A DNA stretch of 23,351 nt from JBJXHG01 sp046160865 (GTDB lineage: Bacteria; Planctomycetota; UBA1135; GCA-002686595), in NCBI GenBank assembly GCA_046160865.1, contig JBJXHG010000072.1:1-23351 (forward strand), given 5' to 3'. Made by a program: the position numbers and the translations under genes. Within the stretch, counting starts at the first letter, position 1. Each line of letters begins with the position of its first letter. Under the pieces are notes generated by a model. The model worked only from the letters and a program-made list of their open reading frames with translations, ran no database searches and had not been told where the DNA came from. Shown piece after piece: positions 16,101 to 23,351 of the stretch.

Positions 16101-16645
16101 TGCGGGACCTCCGCGAGCGTCAGCGGCTGTTGCGTGGCGAGGAAGCGCTTCGTCGCGACCATGTCGAACTTCGGGTCGCGCGACAGGATCATGAGGAAGA
16201 AGCCGCTGCGCGACGCTTCGGTGAAGTGCGGCACGTTGAACACGGGGTGGTACGGCTGCGGCAGTCCGTTCAGCCACAGCATCCCGAACACGGCCGAGAG
16301 CGCGGCGCACAGGATCGTCGTCTCGAACATCGGGACGATGAACGCGGGCCAGCTGTTCATCGGACGTCCGCCGATGTTCAGCGGGTACTCGATGACCGAG
16401 ACCCAGTACTGCAGACCGAACCCGGCGCACGCGCCGAATACTCCGCCGGCGAACACGATCCACGGCAGGCGGTTCTCGTGCCCGACGATGTCGGACAGCG
16501 CGTGCAACGGGAACGGCGTGTACGCCTCGAACACGGCGTAACCGTTGTCCTTCGTCGAGCGCGCGGCGGCGATCAACGCGTCGGCGTTGTCGAACTCGAC
16601 GAGATAGCCGTAGATCGGCGGCTTCGCGGGCGGCGGCGTGCTCAC
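16097..16645 (-). CDS. actD: Alternative complex III subunit ActD (DUF3341)
   Basis: This 182-residue protein has the ActD layout. A soluble N-terminal part (IYGYLVEFDNADALIAAARS, then FEAYTPFPLH at about 39-48) precedes two helices (about 60-84 and 98-125) and a short C-terminal domain with FNVPHF and SGFFLMI. It has no cofactor and stabilises the complex. The start is GTG at 16645. Unlike the other act junctions, it does not touch the upstream gene: palindrome E fills the gap to actC. Its stop overlaps the actE start. Confidence 0.94.
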   Translation of the reverse strand: MSTPPPAKPPIYGYLVEFDNADALIAAARSTKDNGYAVFEAYTPFPLHALSDIVGHENRLPWIVFAGGVFGACAGFGLQYWVSVIEYPLNIGGRPMNSWPAFIVPMFETTILCAALSAVFGMLWLNGLPQPYHPVFNVPHFTEASRSGFFLMILSRDPKFDMVATKRFLATQQPLTLAEVPH

Positions 16646-16666
16646 AGGAGACCGTCCTGCCTGCCC

Positions 16667-16835
16667 TTAGAGCCCCTAACAGAATGCGTCGCCGCATCGC
16701 AGGCCGCAGCGAGCCGGGCTCGCGGCGTTGCGCCTCCTCGGAGTATTGCGGCGCAATACGCCTCGTCGGCGCGCCTTGCTCGCCTCAACTCGCTGCGGCC
16801 TGCGATGCGACGGCTCATTCCGTTAGGGGCCCTTA
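16667..16835. repeat. Element E: long palindrome between actC and actD
   Basis: This 169-bp equal-armed palindrome is centred on GTATTGC-GGC-GCAATAC (16743-16759). The outer arms, 16667-16713 and 16789-16835, match at 41 of 47 positions, including a perfect 21-bp stretch at 16693-16713. It occupies the whole gap between actD (start 16645) and the actC stop (16823). Its right arm encodes the last few residues and the TAA of actC. The sequence is unrelated to A/B/C or D. Every other junction inside the act/cox genes is 0-9 bases or overlapping, so this looks inserted. Confidence 0.87.
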
Positions 16836-18271
16836 CCCGGCGAGCGTTTGTCGGACGCGCGCTTCTGCGAAGTTCCCGGACCGATGATCTTCGGTGCGAC
16901 GCCGCCGCTCGCCTGTGTGCTCGGCGGCACGAGCGTCTTCATCTCGAAGATCGAGATCATCGGCAGGAAGCGAATGAAGAGCAGCAGCAGGAAGAAGAAG
17001 AGCCCGATCGTGCCGAGGAACATCGCCCAGTCCCAGCCGGTCGCGGCGTACATGTCCCACGACGACGGGAGGTAGTCGCGGTGCAAGCTCGTGACGATGA
17101 TCACGAAGCGCTCGAGCCACATGCCGACGTTCACCGACATCGCGACGAGGAACAGGATCCAGATGTTCTTGCGCGCCTTGCGCACCCACAGGATCTGCGG
17201 CACGAGCACGTTGCACAGGAGCAGCGACCAGTACGTGCCCTTGTAAGGCCCGACCAGCCGGTTCGTGATCATGAACTGCTCGTACGGGTTGCCCGAGTAC
17301 CACGCGATGAACGCTTCCATCGCGTAGCCGTAGGTGACGATCAGCCCGGTGGCGAGCATCACCTTCGCCATGTTCTCGAGGTGGCGCGTGGTGATGAAGT
17401 CCTGGAGCTCGTACACGTAGCGGATCGGGATCGCGAGCGTCAGCACCATCGCGAAGCCGGCGAAGATCGCGCCCGCGACGAAGTACGGCGGGAACACGGT
17501 CGTGTGCCAACCGGGGACGATGCTCGCCGCGAAGTCGAACGACACGACCGTGTGCACGGAGATCACGAGCGGCGTCGCGAGGCCGGCGAGCAAGAGGTAC
17601 GCGGTTTCGTAACGTTCCCAGTGACGCGCCGCTCCGCGCCAGCCGAGCGCGAGCGCGCCGTACAAGTACTGGAAGAACGGCCGCTTCGCGCGGTCACGCA
17701 GCGTCGCGAGGTCGGGGATCAAGCCGACGTACCAGAAGAGCAGCGAGACCGTCGCGTACGTCGACACCGCGAACACGTCCCAGATCAGCGGGCTGCGGAA
17801 CTGCGGCCACGTGCCCATCGTGTTCGGGTACGGCAGCAACCAGTAGTCGAGCCACGGACGTCCGGTGTGCAGCGCGGGATAGAGACCAGCGCACGCGACC
17901 GCGAAGAGCGTCATCGCCTCCGCGAAGCGGTTGATCGACGTGCGCCAATCCTGGCGCAAGAGCAGCAAGATCGCGGAGATCAGCGTGCCCGCGTGGCCGA
18001 TGCCGATCCACCACACGAAGTTGATGATGTCCCACGCCCAGCCGATCGGGACGTTGTTGCCCCAGATGCCGATGCCGCGCAGCACGAGGTTCGTGATCGC
18101 GACGATGAGCAGCATGACGAAGATGCCGGAGATCGCGAGGCCGATGAACCACGCGAGCGGCGTCTTGCGGCGCAGCACGATGTGGCTGATCTGGTCGGTG
18201 ACCGTCGTCAGCGTGTGCCCCGGTCCGATGACGACCGGCTTCTGCCCGGAAGCGCTCGGCGACTCGCTCAT
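16823..18271 (-). CDS. actC: Alternative complex III subunit ActC, NrfD-like quinol-site membrane subunit
   Basis: This 482-residue protein has about ten helices and belongs to the NrfD/PsrC superfamily. It starts ATG (18271), overlapping the actB stop by ATGA. It opens with a soluble lead (VVIGPGHTLTTVTDQIS), then the first helices and WWIGIGHAGTLISAILLLL near 107-125. A long membrane core follows with FRSPLIWD, ISVHTVVSFDFA and PGWHTTVFPPYFVAGA. These are conserved ActC motifs around the quinol site that faces ActB. The extreme C-terminus (PGKGP) is written by palindrome E, so the native end may have been altered. It oxidises menaquinol or ubiquinol and passes electrons to the ActB clusters. 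Confidence 0.96.
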   Translation of the reverse strand: MSESPSASGQKPVVIGPGHTLTTVTDQISHIVLRRKTPLAWFIGLAISGIFVMLLIVAITNLVLRGIGIWGNNVPIGWAWDIINFVWWIGIGHAGTLISAILLLLRQDWRTSINRFAEAMTLFAVACAGLYPALHTGRPWLDYWLLPYPNTMGTWPQFRSPLIWDVFAVSTYATVSLLFWYVGLIPDLATLRDRAKRPFFQYLYGALALGWRGAARHWERYETAYLLLAGLATPLVISVHTVVSFDFAASIVPGWHTTVFPPYFVAGAIFAGFAMVLTLAIPIRYVYELQDFITTRHLENMAKVMLATGLIVTYGYAMEAFIAWYSGNPYEQFMITNRLVGPYKGTYWSLLLCNVLVPQILWVRKARKNIWILFLVAMSVNVGMWLERFVIIVTSLHRDYLPSSWDMYAATGWDWAMFLGTIGLFFFLLLLFIRFLPMISIFEMKTLVPPSTQASGGVAPKIIGPGTSQKRASDKRSPGKGP

Positions 18272-21267
18272 GCCGGGAAATCCGGATTCGGATTCTTCAC
18301 CTTCGCGAGGTAGGTCGTGCGCGGGAAGGTGTTGAGCTCCTCGAGCAGTCCGTAATTGTGCGGCTCGCGCTTGAGGCGGCTGACGGCGCTCTCGGCGTCG
18401 TTGATGTCGCCGAACACGATCGCGTCCGCGGGGCAGACGGCCTGGCACGCGGTGCGCACGTCACCGTCGCGGATGGGCCGGTCTTCCTTCTTCGCCTGGA
18501 TGCGCGCCTCGGAGATGCGCTGCACGCAGTACGTGCACTTCTCCATCACGCCGCGCGAACGCACCGTCACGTCGGGATTGCGCTGCAGCTTGAGGCTCTC
18601 CGTCGCGAAGTCGGAGTAGAGGAAGAAGTTGAAGCGCCGGACCTTGTACGGGCAGTTGTTCGAGCAGTAGCGCGTGCCGACGCAGCGGTTGTACGTCATC
18701 TCGTTCAACCCTTCGGGGCTGTGCGTCGTCGCGCCGACCGGGCACACGACCTCGCACGGCGCGTTCTCGCAGTGCATGCACGGGATCGGCTGCACGTGCA
18801 CTTCCGGGTTGTCGCGCTCGCCTTCGAAGTAACGGTCGACGCGCAGCCAGTGCATCTCGCGACCGCGCGCGACCTCTTCCTTGCCGACGACCGGGATGTT
18901 GTTCTCCGATTGGCAGGCGGTGACGCACGCGCCGCACGCGGTGCACGCGTTGAGATCGATCACCATGCCCCAGGCGTTCTCGGCGGAGGCGTGCGGCGGA
19001 TAGAGCGACGCGGCGTGACCGGTCGCGTGCGCGCCGCTCTTCTCCTCGACGAGGCGCGGGTTCTCGCGGAAGCGGTCGACCGTGCCGACGCGAATGATGT
19101 CGCGTCCCTCCATGTCGTCGTGCTCTTGCGTCGACGCGAAGCGATGCTTGGGCAGGTCGAGCTTGCGCACGCGCACTCCGCTCGTGCTCCACGGCGCACT
19201 GGCCGCGCGCAGCACGTTCGCGTCGAATCCGACGCCGGTTCCCAAGCTGCCGGCCGCCGTGCGACCGAAACCGAGCTGCACGCCGATGCAGTCTTCGGCC
19301 TGACCGGGCGCGATCCATACCGGCCCGCGCACGCTCCGGCCGTCGACCTCGAGCTCGACGACGTCGCCGGTCGCGAAACCGAGTCGCTCGGCCGTGCGCG
19401 GCGCGACGTGAACCGCGTTGTCCCACGTCAGTTTCGTCAGCGGCTTCGGCAGCTCCTGCAGCCAGCCGTTGTTCGCGAAGCGACCGTCCCACACGCTCGA
19501 ATCCGGCCGGAAGACGATCTCGAGCCCTTCACTCGCAGGTCGCGGCGTGAAGTCGAATCGGCGCGGCGTCACGGCGAGCGAACCGAGCGCGGTGTCCGCG
19601 ATCACGCCGTCGTGCAGCGCGCGGCGCCATTCCTTCTCGAAGTCGCCGGGCGGGAGCTTCGTCTGCCAATGCGCGCGCACGAGCTCGTAGCTCGTCACCG
19701 TGGCTCGATCGAGCAGCGCTGCGACGACTTCGTGCGCGCTCTTGCCGCCGAAGAGCGGCGCGATCAGCGGCTGCACGATCGCGCACGTGCCGTCGCTCGC
19801 ACGCGCGTCGCTCCAGCTCTCGAGGAAGTGCGCTGCCGGCACGTGCCAATCGCAGCGTGCACTCGTCTCGTCGTCGAACGGCGCGAGGTGCACGCGCAGC
19901 GGCACCCGTTCCAATGCGCGCTCGAAGTCGAGCTCGCCCGGTGCCGTGTACACGGGATTGCCGCCGAGGACCACGAGGCAATCGACGAGGCCGGCCGACA
20001 TGTCGGCGACGAGCGCTTGCAGCGGACGCGCTTCGCGGCCGCCGTCGCTCGCGTCGAGGGTCGCGCTGTAGCGCACCGTCTTGCCGACGTTGTCGAGGCG
20101 TGCGTTCAGCGCGTGCGCGAGCGCGTGCACTTCGGCCGGCTGGCTGGCGCCCGCGAGCACGAGGCACTTGCCACGGTTCTGCGCGAGATCGTCGGCGATC
20201 GCACGCAGCCACGCCCAACGCTCGTCGCTCGCTTCTTTGCCGTCGATCCGGTCGAGCAGCGCGCGCGCGAAGAGACCGATCTCGCCCGACTTCAGCGCGC
20301 GGCGGTGATCCGCCATCGCACCCGTGATCGTCGGCGCGCTCTCGACGACGTACAGGCGATTCATCGCGACGTCGCCTACGCGCACGCGACGGCGGCTCGC
20401 GAACTGCTTGGTCGCGCGCACGCCCTCGGGGCCGTTGCCGAGGAAGTCCGACTCGAGCGAGAGGATGACGTCGGCCTTCTCGAGCTCGTGCTGGCACGCG
20501 ACGGCGCGCCCGAACGCGAGCTCTGCACCATCCCGCGCGTTGCCTTGGTGGAGCGGCTCGTACACGTGCCACGACGCTTGCGGATACGCCGCGAGCAAGG
20601 CTTGCAGCTGCGCGGCGAGCGTGGGTGACGTGACGGTCTCCGTCAGGACGCGCAAGCCGGCGCCTTGCTTCGGTGCTTGCGCCGTCAATGCGGCGCGCAG
20701 CTCCGTGAGCAGCGCGTCCCACGTGCTGATGCGGCCGCGGTGCGTGATCGCCTTGGAGCGATCGGGGTCGTACAGCTCGAGCACGGCTGCTTGCGCGATC
20801 GCGTCGGTCGCTCCGAGGCTCGCCGGGTGCAGCGGATTGCCCTCGATCTTCGTCGGTCGTCCCGCGTGACTTTCGACGAGCAAGCCGATCGCACCGGTCG
20901 GCCACGGCATCGCGGTCGCGTAGTGCACGGGCCGGCCGGGAATCGTCGACTCCGGCGTGCGCGCGTACGGCAGGATGCGCTCGGCTGGTTGTCGCGTGCA
21001 CGAACTCGAAACTCCGGCTAGCGCGAGCGACGCTCCCATGAGCTTCAAGAAGTCGCGGCGCTGCGGCGGGTCCATGTACTTGTGCAGCTGCGACGGGTAC
21101 TCGCGCCGCACGAACTCGGCGAACGACTCGCTGCCGGCCAGCTCCTCGACGCTCCTCCACAGCTCGCGTCCGCGCTTGTCGCCGAGGAGACGCAGCGTGT
21201 CGCGTTCGGGTGACGCGGCGTCGATGCCATGCAAGGCGTCCGGCGTTCGTTGCGTGTCGTGGTTCAT
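18268..21267 (-). CDS. actB: Alternative complex III subunit ActB, fused molybdopterin-like and iron-sulfur protein
   Basis: This 999-residue protein combines two parts. Residues about 80-740 form a domain related to molybdopterin oxidoreductases, which in ACIII lacks the cofactor. The C-terminal 230 residues are a four-cluster ferredoxin domain: Cys 775/778/781/785, 830/833/838/842, 862/868/872 and 911/914/941/945. The third group has only three cysteines, consistent with the [3Fe-4S] cluster. A twin-Arg motif (QRRDFLKLMG, Arg70-Arg71) before a hydrophobic stretch and SSSC indicates Tat export. The ATG at 21267 overlaps the actA stop (ATGA). The protein conducts electrons from the quinol site to the hemes of ActA/ActE. 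Confidence 0.97.
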   Translation of the reverse strand: MNHDTQRTPDALHGIDAASPERDTLRLLGDKRGRELWRSVEELAGSESFAEFVRREYPSQLHKYMDPPQRRDFLKLMGASLALAGVSSSCTRQPAERILPYARTPESTIPGRPVHYATAMPWPTGAIGLLVESHAGRPTKIEGNPLHPASLGATDAIAQAAVLELYDPDRSKAITHRGRISTWDALLTELRAALTAQAPKQGAGLRVLTETVTSPTLAAQLQALLAAYPQASWHVYEPLHQGNARDGAELAFGRAVACQHELEKADVILSLESDFLGNGPEGVRATKQFASRRRVRVGDVAMNRLYVVESAPTITGAMADHRRALKSGEIGLFARALLDRIDGKEASDERWAWLRAIADDLAQNRGKCLVLAGASQPAEVHALAHALNARLDNVGKTVRYSATLDASDGGREARPLQALVADMSAGLVDCLVVLGGNPVYTAPGELDFERALERVPLRVHLAPFDDETSARCDWHVPAAHFLESWSDARASDGTCAIVQPLIAPLFGGKSAHEVVAALLDRATVTSYELVRAHWQTKLPPGDFEKEWRRALHDGVIADTALGSLAVTPRRFDFTPRPASEGLEIVFRPDSSVWDGRFANNGWLQELPKPLTKLTWDNAVHVAPRTAERLGFATGDVVELEVDGRSVRGPVWIAPGQAEDCIGVQLGFGRTAAGSLGTGVGFDANVLRAASAPWSTSGVRVRKLDLPKHRFASTQEHDDMEGRDIIRVGTVDRFRENPRLVEEKSGAHATGHAASLYPPHASAENAWGMVIDLNACTACGACVTACQSENNIPVVGKEEVARGREMHWLRVDRYFEGERDNPEVHVQPIPCMHCENAPCEVVCPVGATTHSPEGLNEMTYNRCVGTRYCSNNCPYKVRRFNFFLYSDFATESLKLQRNPDVTVRSRGVMEKCTYCVQRISEARIQAKKEDRPIRDGDVRTACQAVCPADAIVFGDINDAESAVSRLKREPHNYGLLEELNTFPRTTYLAKVKNPNPDFPA

Positions 21268-21929
21268 CGGTGACACGTGGAGCAATTCGTCAGGCTCTGG
21301 ACGTGGTACTGCTTGGCGAGCTCCTCACCGAGCTCGGCTTGTGTCTTCGGAACCGCCAAGAGCTTGGGATCGAAGCCCATCTCGAAGACGTGCTCGCGCG
21401 GACGGAGGTGCGGCTTCGGATCGCGATGGCACGCGAGACACCACTCCATGTTGAGCGAGCTCTCGCGCCACATGAGCGGCATCTGGTCGACGCGACCGTG
21501 GCACGACTCGCAGCCGACGCCCTTCTTCACGTGGATCGAGTGATCGAAGTACGCGAAGTCCGGCAGGTCGTGCACGCGTGTCCACGCGATCGACGAATCG
21601 TTGCGGTAGCTCTCGCGCACCGGCTCGAGGATCGGCGCGTCCTTCCACACCTGCGAGTGGCAGGTCATGCACGTCTTCGTGGCGGGGATCCCGGCGGACG
21701 CGGCGTCCTCGACGCTGGTGTGGCAGTAGCGGCAGTCGATCCCGAGCCCTTGCACGTGGTGCTTGTGGCTGAAGGGCACCGGCTGGTCGCGCGCGACGTG
21801 CACCTCGGTGATCCACGGCGAGCGGTTGATCTCGTTCCAAGCCCACGCGGCCGCACCGATGAGGAAGACGGCCCCGAAGATCGTGACCTTCGAGATCGTG
21901 TTGGTGCTGGGGTGGAAGATCTGCGCCAT
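21264..21929 (-). CDS. actA: Alternative complex III subunit ActA, pentaheme cytochrome c
   Basis: This 221-residue protein has an N-terminal anchor helix (about 13-31) and a periplasmic domain with five CxxCH motifs at 66, 87, 140, 164 and 216, the heme count known for ActA. Typical context is FSHKHHVQGLGIDCRYCH and LNMEWCLACHRDP. The last heme sits at the very C-terminus. The frame is open further upstream, but the ATG at 21929 gives the family start MAQIFHPSTN and follows a weak GGTGG. It is the first gene of the operon and overlaps actB by four bases. Confidence 0.96.
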   Translation of the reverse strand: MAQIFHPSTNTISKVTIFGAVFLIGAAAWAWNEINRSPWITEVHVARDQPVPFSHKHHVQGLGIDCRYCHTSVEDAASAGIPATKTCMTCHSQVWKDAPILEPVRESYRNDSSIAWTRVHDLPDFAYFDHSIHVKKGVGCESCHGRVDQMPLMWRESSLNMEWCLACHRDPKPHLRPREHVFEMGFDPKLLAVPKTQAELGEELAKQYHVQSLTNCSTCHR

Positions 21930-22007
21930 CGAGCCACCGTGCGGGGCGTGCCTGGGCGTCGTCGAGGGCCGGTTTCTCGCGCTCCGACGCCAGAATCGAG
22001 GGCCAGC

Positions 22008-22013
22008 GTTATA
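22008..22013 (-). promoter_or_regulatory. Candidate -10 element for the act-cox operon in the divergent actA/pstS gap
   Basis: The 312-bp gap between the divergent actA (start 21929) and pstS (start 22242) holds no gene. Read on the minus strand, 22013-22008 is TATAAC, a good -10 match in GC-rich DNA, 79 bases upstream of the actA ATG. No clear -35 was found. On the pstS side, a locally AT-richer stretch (22151-22200) may hold that gene's promoter. The words AACCTTCGCG at 22142-22151 and 22196-22205 form a direct repeat. Confidence 0.3.
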
Positions 22014-22241
22014 GCGACAGGTCACGCACCGCGCACGGTTCGAGTACGTGTTCGCCCCCCTCCGCGGATGCAGGCCGTCGACGCTGGACGGGCGTGATGA
22101 GAGAGGCGTGCTCGGCCGGCGCCGGCGAGCGCCGCAAGGGGAACCTTCGCGGCGTATTTATCGCGCCTTTGCAACCGGAGGGGTTAATCCGCGCAAACCT
22201 TCGCGTGCCCAACAAACGCACCTAACCAGGAGACATCCCTC

Positions 22242-23258
22242 GTGAACTCGCCCTTCGCCTTCGCGCGCCGATCCGCCGCCGGGCTCCTCGCGCTCGCCCC
22301 CCTCGCTCTCGCACAGGCCGTCAAGGTCGACGCCAAGCTGCCGGACTACGCGGCGACCACCGGCGTGTCCGGAAGCGTCAAGAGCGTCGGGTCCGACACG
22401 ATGAACAACCTGATGACGCTGTGGATCGACAGCTTCAAGAAGCGCTATCCGGGCGTGACGGTCGAAGTCGAGGGCAAGGGCTCGAACACGGCGCCCGCAG
22501 CGCTGATCGCCGGCACGGCGGCCTTCGGGCCGATGAGCCGCCCGATGAAGGAGAAGGAGATCGACGACTTCGAGAAGGCCTTCGGATACAAGCCGACGAA
22601 GGTCGCGACCGCCATCGATGCGTTGGCGGTCTTCGTCCACAAGGACAACCCGATCCAGTCGCTCTCGCTCGAGCAAGTGGACGCCATCTTCTCCAAGACG
22701 CGTAAGAGCGGGGCCGCCAAAGACATCATGACTTGGGGTGATCTGGGCCTCACCGGGGAGTGGGCGAGCAAGCCGCTGAGCCTCTACGGCCGCAATGCCG
22801 CGTCCGGCACTTACGGCTACTTCAAGGAGCACGCGCTCTTCAAGGGCGACTTCAAGGACGCGGTCAAGGAACAGCCCGGCAGCTCGGCCGTCGTCCAAGC
22901 GGTCGCCAGCGACAAGTACGCCATGGGCTACAGCGGAATTGGCTACATCACAGCCGACGTGCGCGCGATTGCGCTGGCCAAGGACGGCAAGAGCAAGGCG
23001 ATCGAAGCCTCGCCGGCCAACGCCTACACCGGCGAGTACCCGATGTCCCGCTTCCTGTACGTCTACATCAACCACAAGCCCGGCACGGAGCTCGACCCGC
23101 TGCGACGCGAATTCCTGCGTTATGTCCTGAGCCGTCAGGGCCAGGAAGACGTCGTCAAGGACGGCTACTACCCACTGACTTCCAAGCTCGTGGGTGACGC
23201 CTTCGGCAAGATCGGCCTGAAGTTCGCCGCCGCGGTCGAGGCCGGCGCGACTCGCTGA
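22242..23258 (+). CDS. pstS: PstS family phosphate ABC transporter substrate-binding protein
   Basis: This 338-residue periplasmic binding protein has a signal peptide (RRSAAGLLALAPLALAQA, cut near residue 25). The PstS-type fold is recognised by VKSVGSDTMNNLM near the mature N-terminus, then VEVEGKGSNTAPAALIAG, SRPMKEKEI, a VHKDNPI strand and RNAASGTYGYF. These segments supply the Ser/Thr/Arg/backbone ligands for phosphate in the family. The start is GTG at 22242, supported by AGGAGA at 22228-22233 eight bases upstream, the best ribosome site in the window. Codon choice (many AAG, GAC and AAC codons) differs from the GCG/CGC-heavy neighbours and suggests high expression. Permease genes (pstC/pstA/pstB) would be expected to the right, but the window ends. 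It is divergent from the respiratory operon. Confidence 0.93.
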   Translation: MNSPFAFARRSAAGLLALAPLALAQAVKVDAKLPDYAATTGVSGSVKSVGSDTMNNLMTLWIDSFKKRYPGVTVEVEGKGSNTAPAALIAGTAAFGPMSRPMKEKEIDDFEKAFGYKPTKVATAIDALAVFVHKDNPIQSLSLEQVDAIFSKTRKSGAAKDIMTWGDLGLTGEWASKPLSLYGRNAASGTYGYFKEHALFKGDFKDAVKEQPGSSAVVQAVASDKYAMGYSGIGYITADVRAIALAKDGKSKAIEASPANAYTGEYPMSRFLYVYINHKPGTELDPLRREFLRYVLSRQGQEDVVKDGYYPLTSKLVGDAFGKIGLKFAAAVEAGATR

Positions 23259-23265
23259 AGACCGA

Positions 23266-23282
23266 CGCCGCTTCGAGCGGCG
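23266..23282 (+). terminator. Short hairpin after pstS
   Basis: CGCCGCT-TCG-AGCGGCG is a perfect 7-bp stem with a 3-nt loop, starting 7 bases after the pstS stop. Only a poor GATTCTC follows rather than a T-tract. It may cause partial termination or protect the pstS mRNA 3' end, as intercistronic hairpins often do after abundant binding-protein genes. No start codon for a next gene is visible in the remaining bases. Confidence 0.4.
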
Positions 23283-23351
23283 GATTCTCGCGCGGGCGCG
23301 ACGGATCAAGCTCCACCATCGCCCGCGCCACTCTCGGACTCATTCGTCCAG

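Noticed and set aside
15875..18313. Long plus-strand open frame (812 codons) opposite actE, actD and actC
   Set aside because: Runs across three real genes and palindrome E, with no recognisable domain.
18358..20628. Long plus-strand open frame (756 codons) opposite actB
   Set aside because: Shadow of a conserved iron-sulfur protein; composition is that of high-GC antisense.
22142..22205. Pho box upstream of pstS
   Set aside because: The only direct repeat (AACCTTCGCG) is spaced by 54 bases, not the roughly 11-base period of Pho boxes, and does not match the consensus.
23259..23351. Start of a pstC-like permease gene at the right edge
   Set aside because: Two frames stay open to the end, but no start codon or hydrophobic segment is visible in the 93 remaining bases.

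Overview
This is a high-GC bacterial window (arginine, alanine and GCG/CGC-rich, with several GTG and TTG starts). Its centre is a complete aerobic respiratory operon of alternative complex III (ACIII, Act) joined to a caa3-type cytochrome c oxidase. That combination is known in Gemmatimonadota, Acidobacteriota, Planctomycetota, Bacteroidota/Rhodothermota and some myxobacteria. The lipoprotein boxes, periplasmic hemes and possible outer-membrane lipoprotein indicate a Gram-negative envelope. I cannot fix the phylum from sequence alone; a high-GC planctomycete, gemmatimonad or acidobacterium fits best.

Layout, left to right. (1) 100-989: a palindromic repeat (copy A) whose right end carries the start codon of a small lipoprotein gene. 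(2) 997-5231, minus strand: an OPT-family oligopeptide transporter followed by a secreted S9 prolyl-oligopeptidase-like peptidase, with palindrome copy B between them; together they suggest peptide scavenging. (3) 5337-8150, plus strand: palindrome copy C, a Rieske non-heme iron oxygenase and an MBOAT O-acyltransferase. (4) 8220-9176, minus: a three-histidine-box acyl desaturase. (5) 9299-9464: a very long hairpin (element D). (6) 9478-21929, minus: one respiratory operon transcribed actA-B-C-(palindrome E)-actD-E-F-small TM protein-sco-coxB-coxA-coxC-cox subunit IV. Nearly every junction is an ATGA-type overlap. (7) 22242-23258, plus: a PstS-like phosphate-binding protein, divergent from actA.

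How the genes work together: ACIII (pentaheme ActA, iron-sulfur ActB, quinone-site membrane subunits ActC/ActF, small ActD, monoheme ActE) oxidises quinol. It passes electrons through cytochrome c domains to the CuA and heme c of CoxB, then to the A2-type (YSHP motif) CoxA, which reduces O2. Sco supplies CuA copper.

The least explained part of the window is a set of five equal-armed palindromes of about 147-175 bp, all at gene boundaries. Three (A, B, C) belong to one sequence family and show compensatory base-pair changes between copies. D and E have unrelated sequences but the same architecture. E breaks an otherwise overlapping operon, and A supplies a start codon. I regard these as a probable class of structured or mobile intergenic elements.
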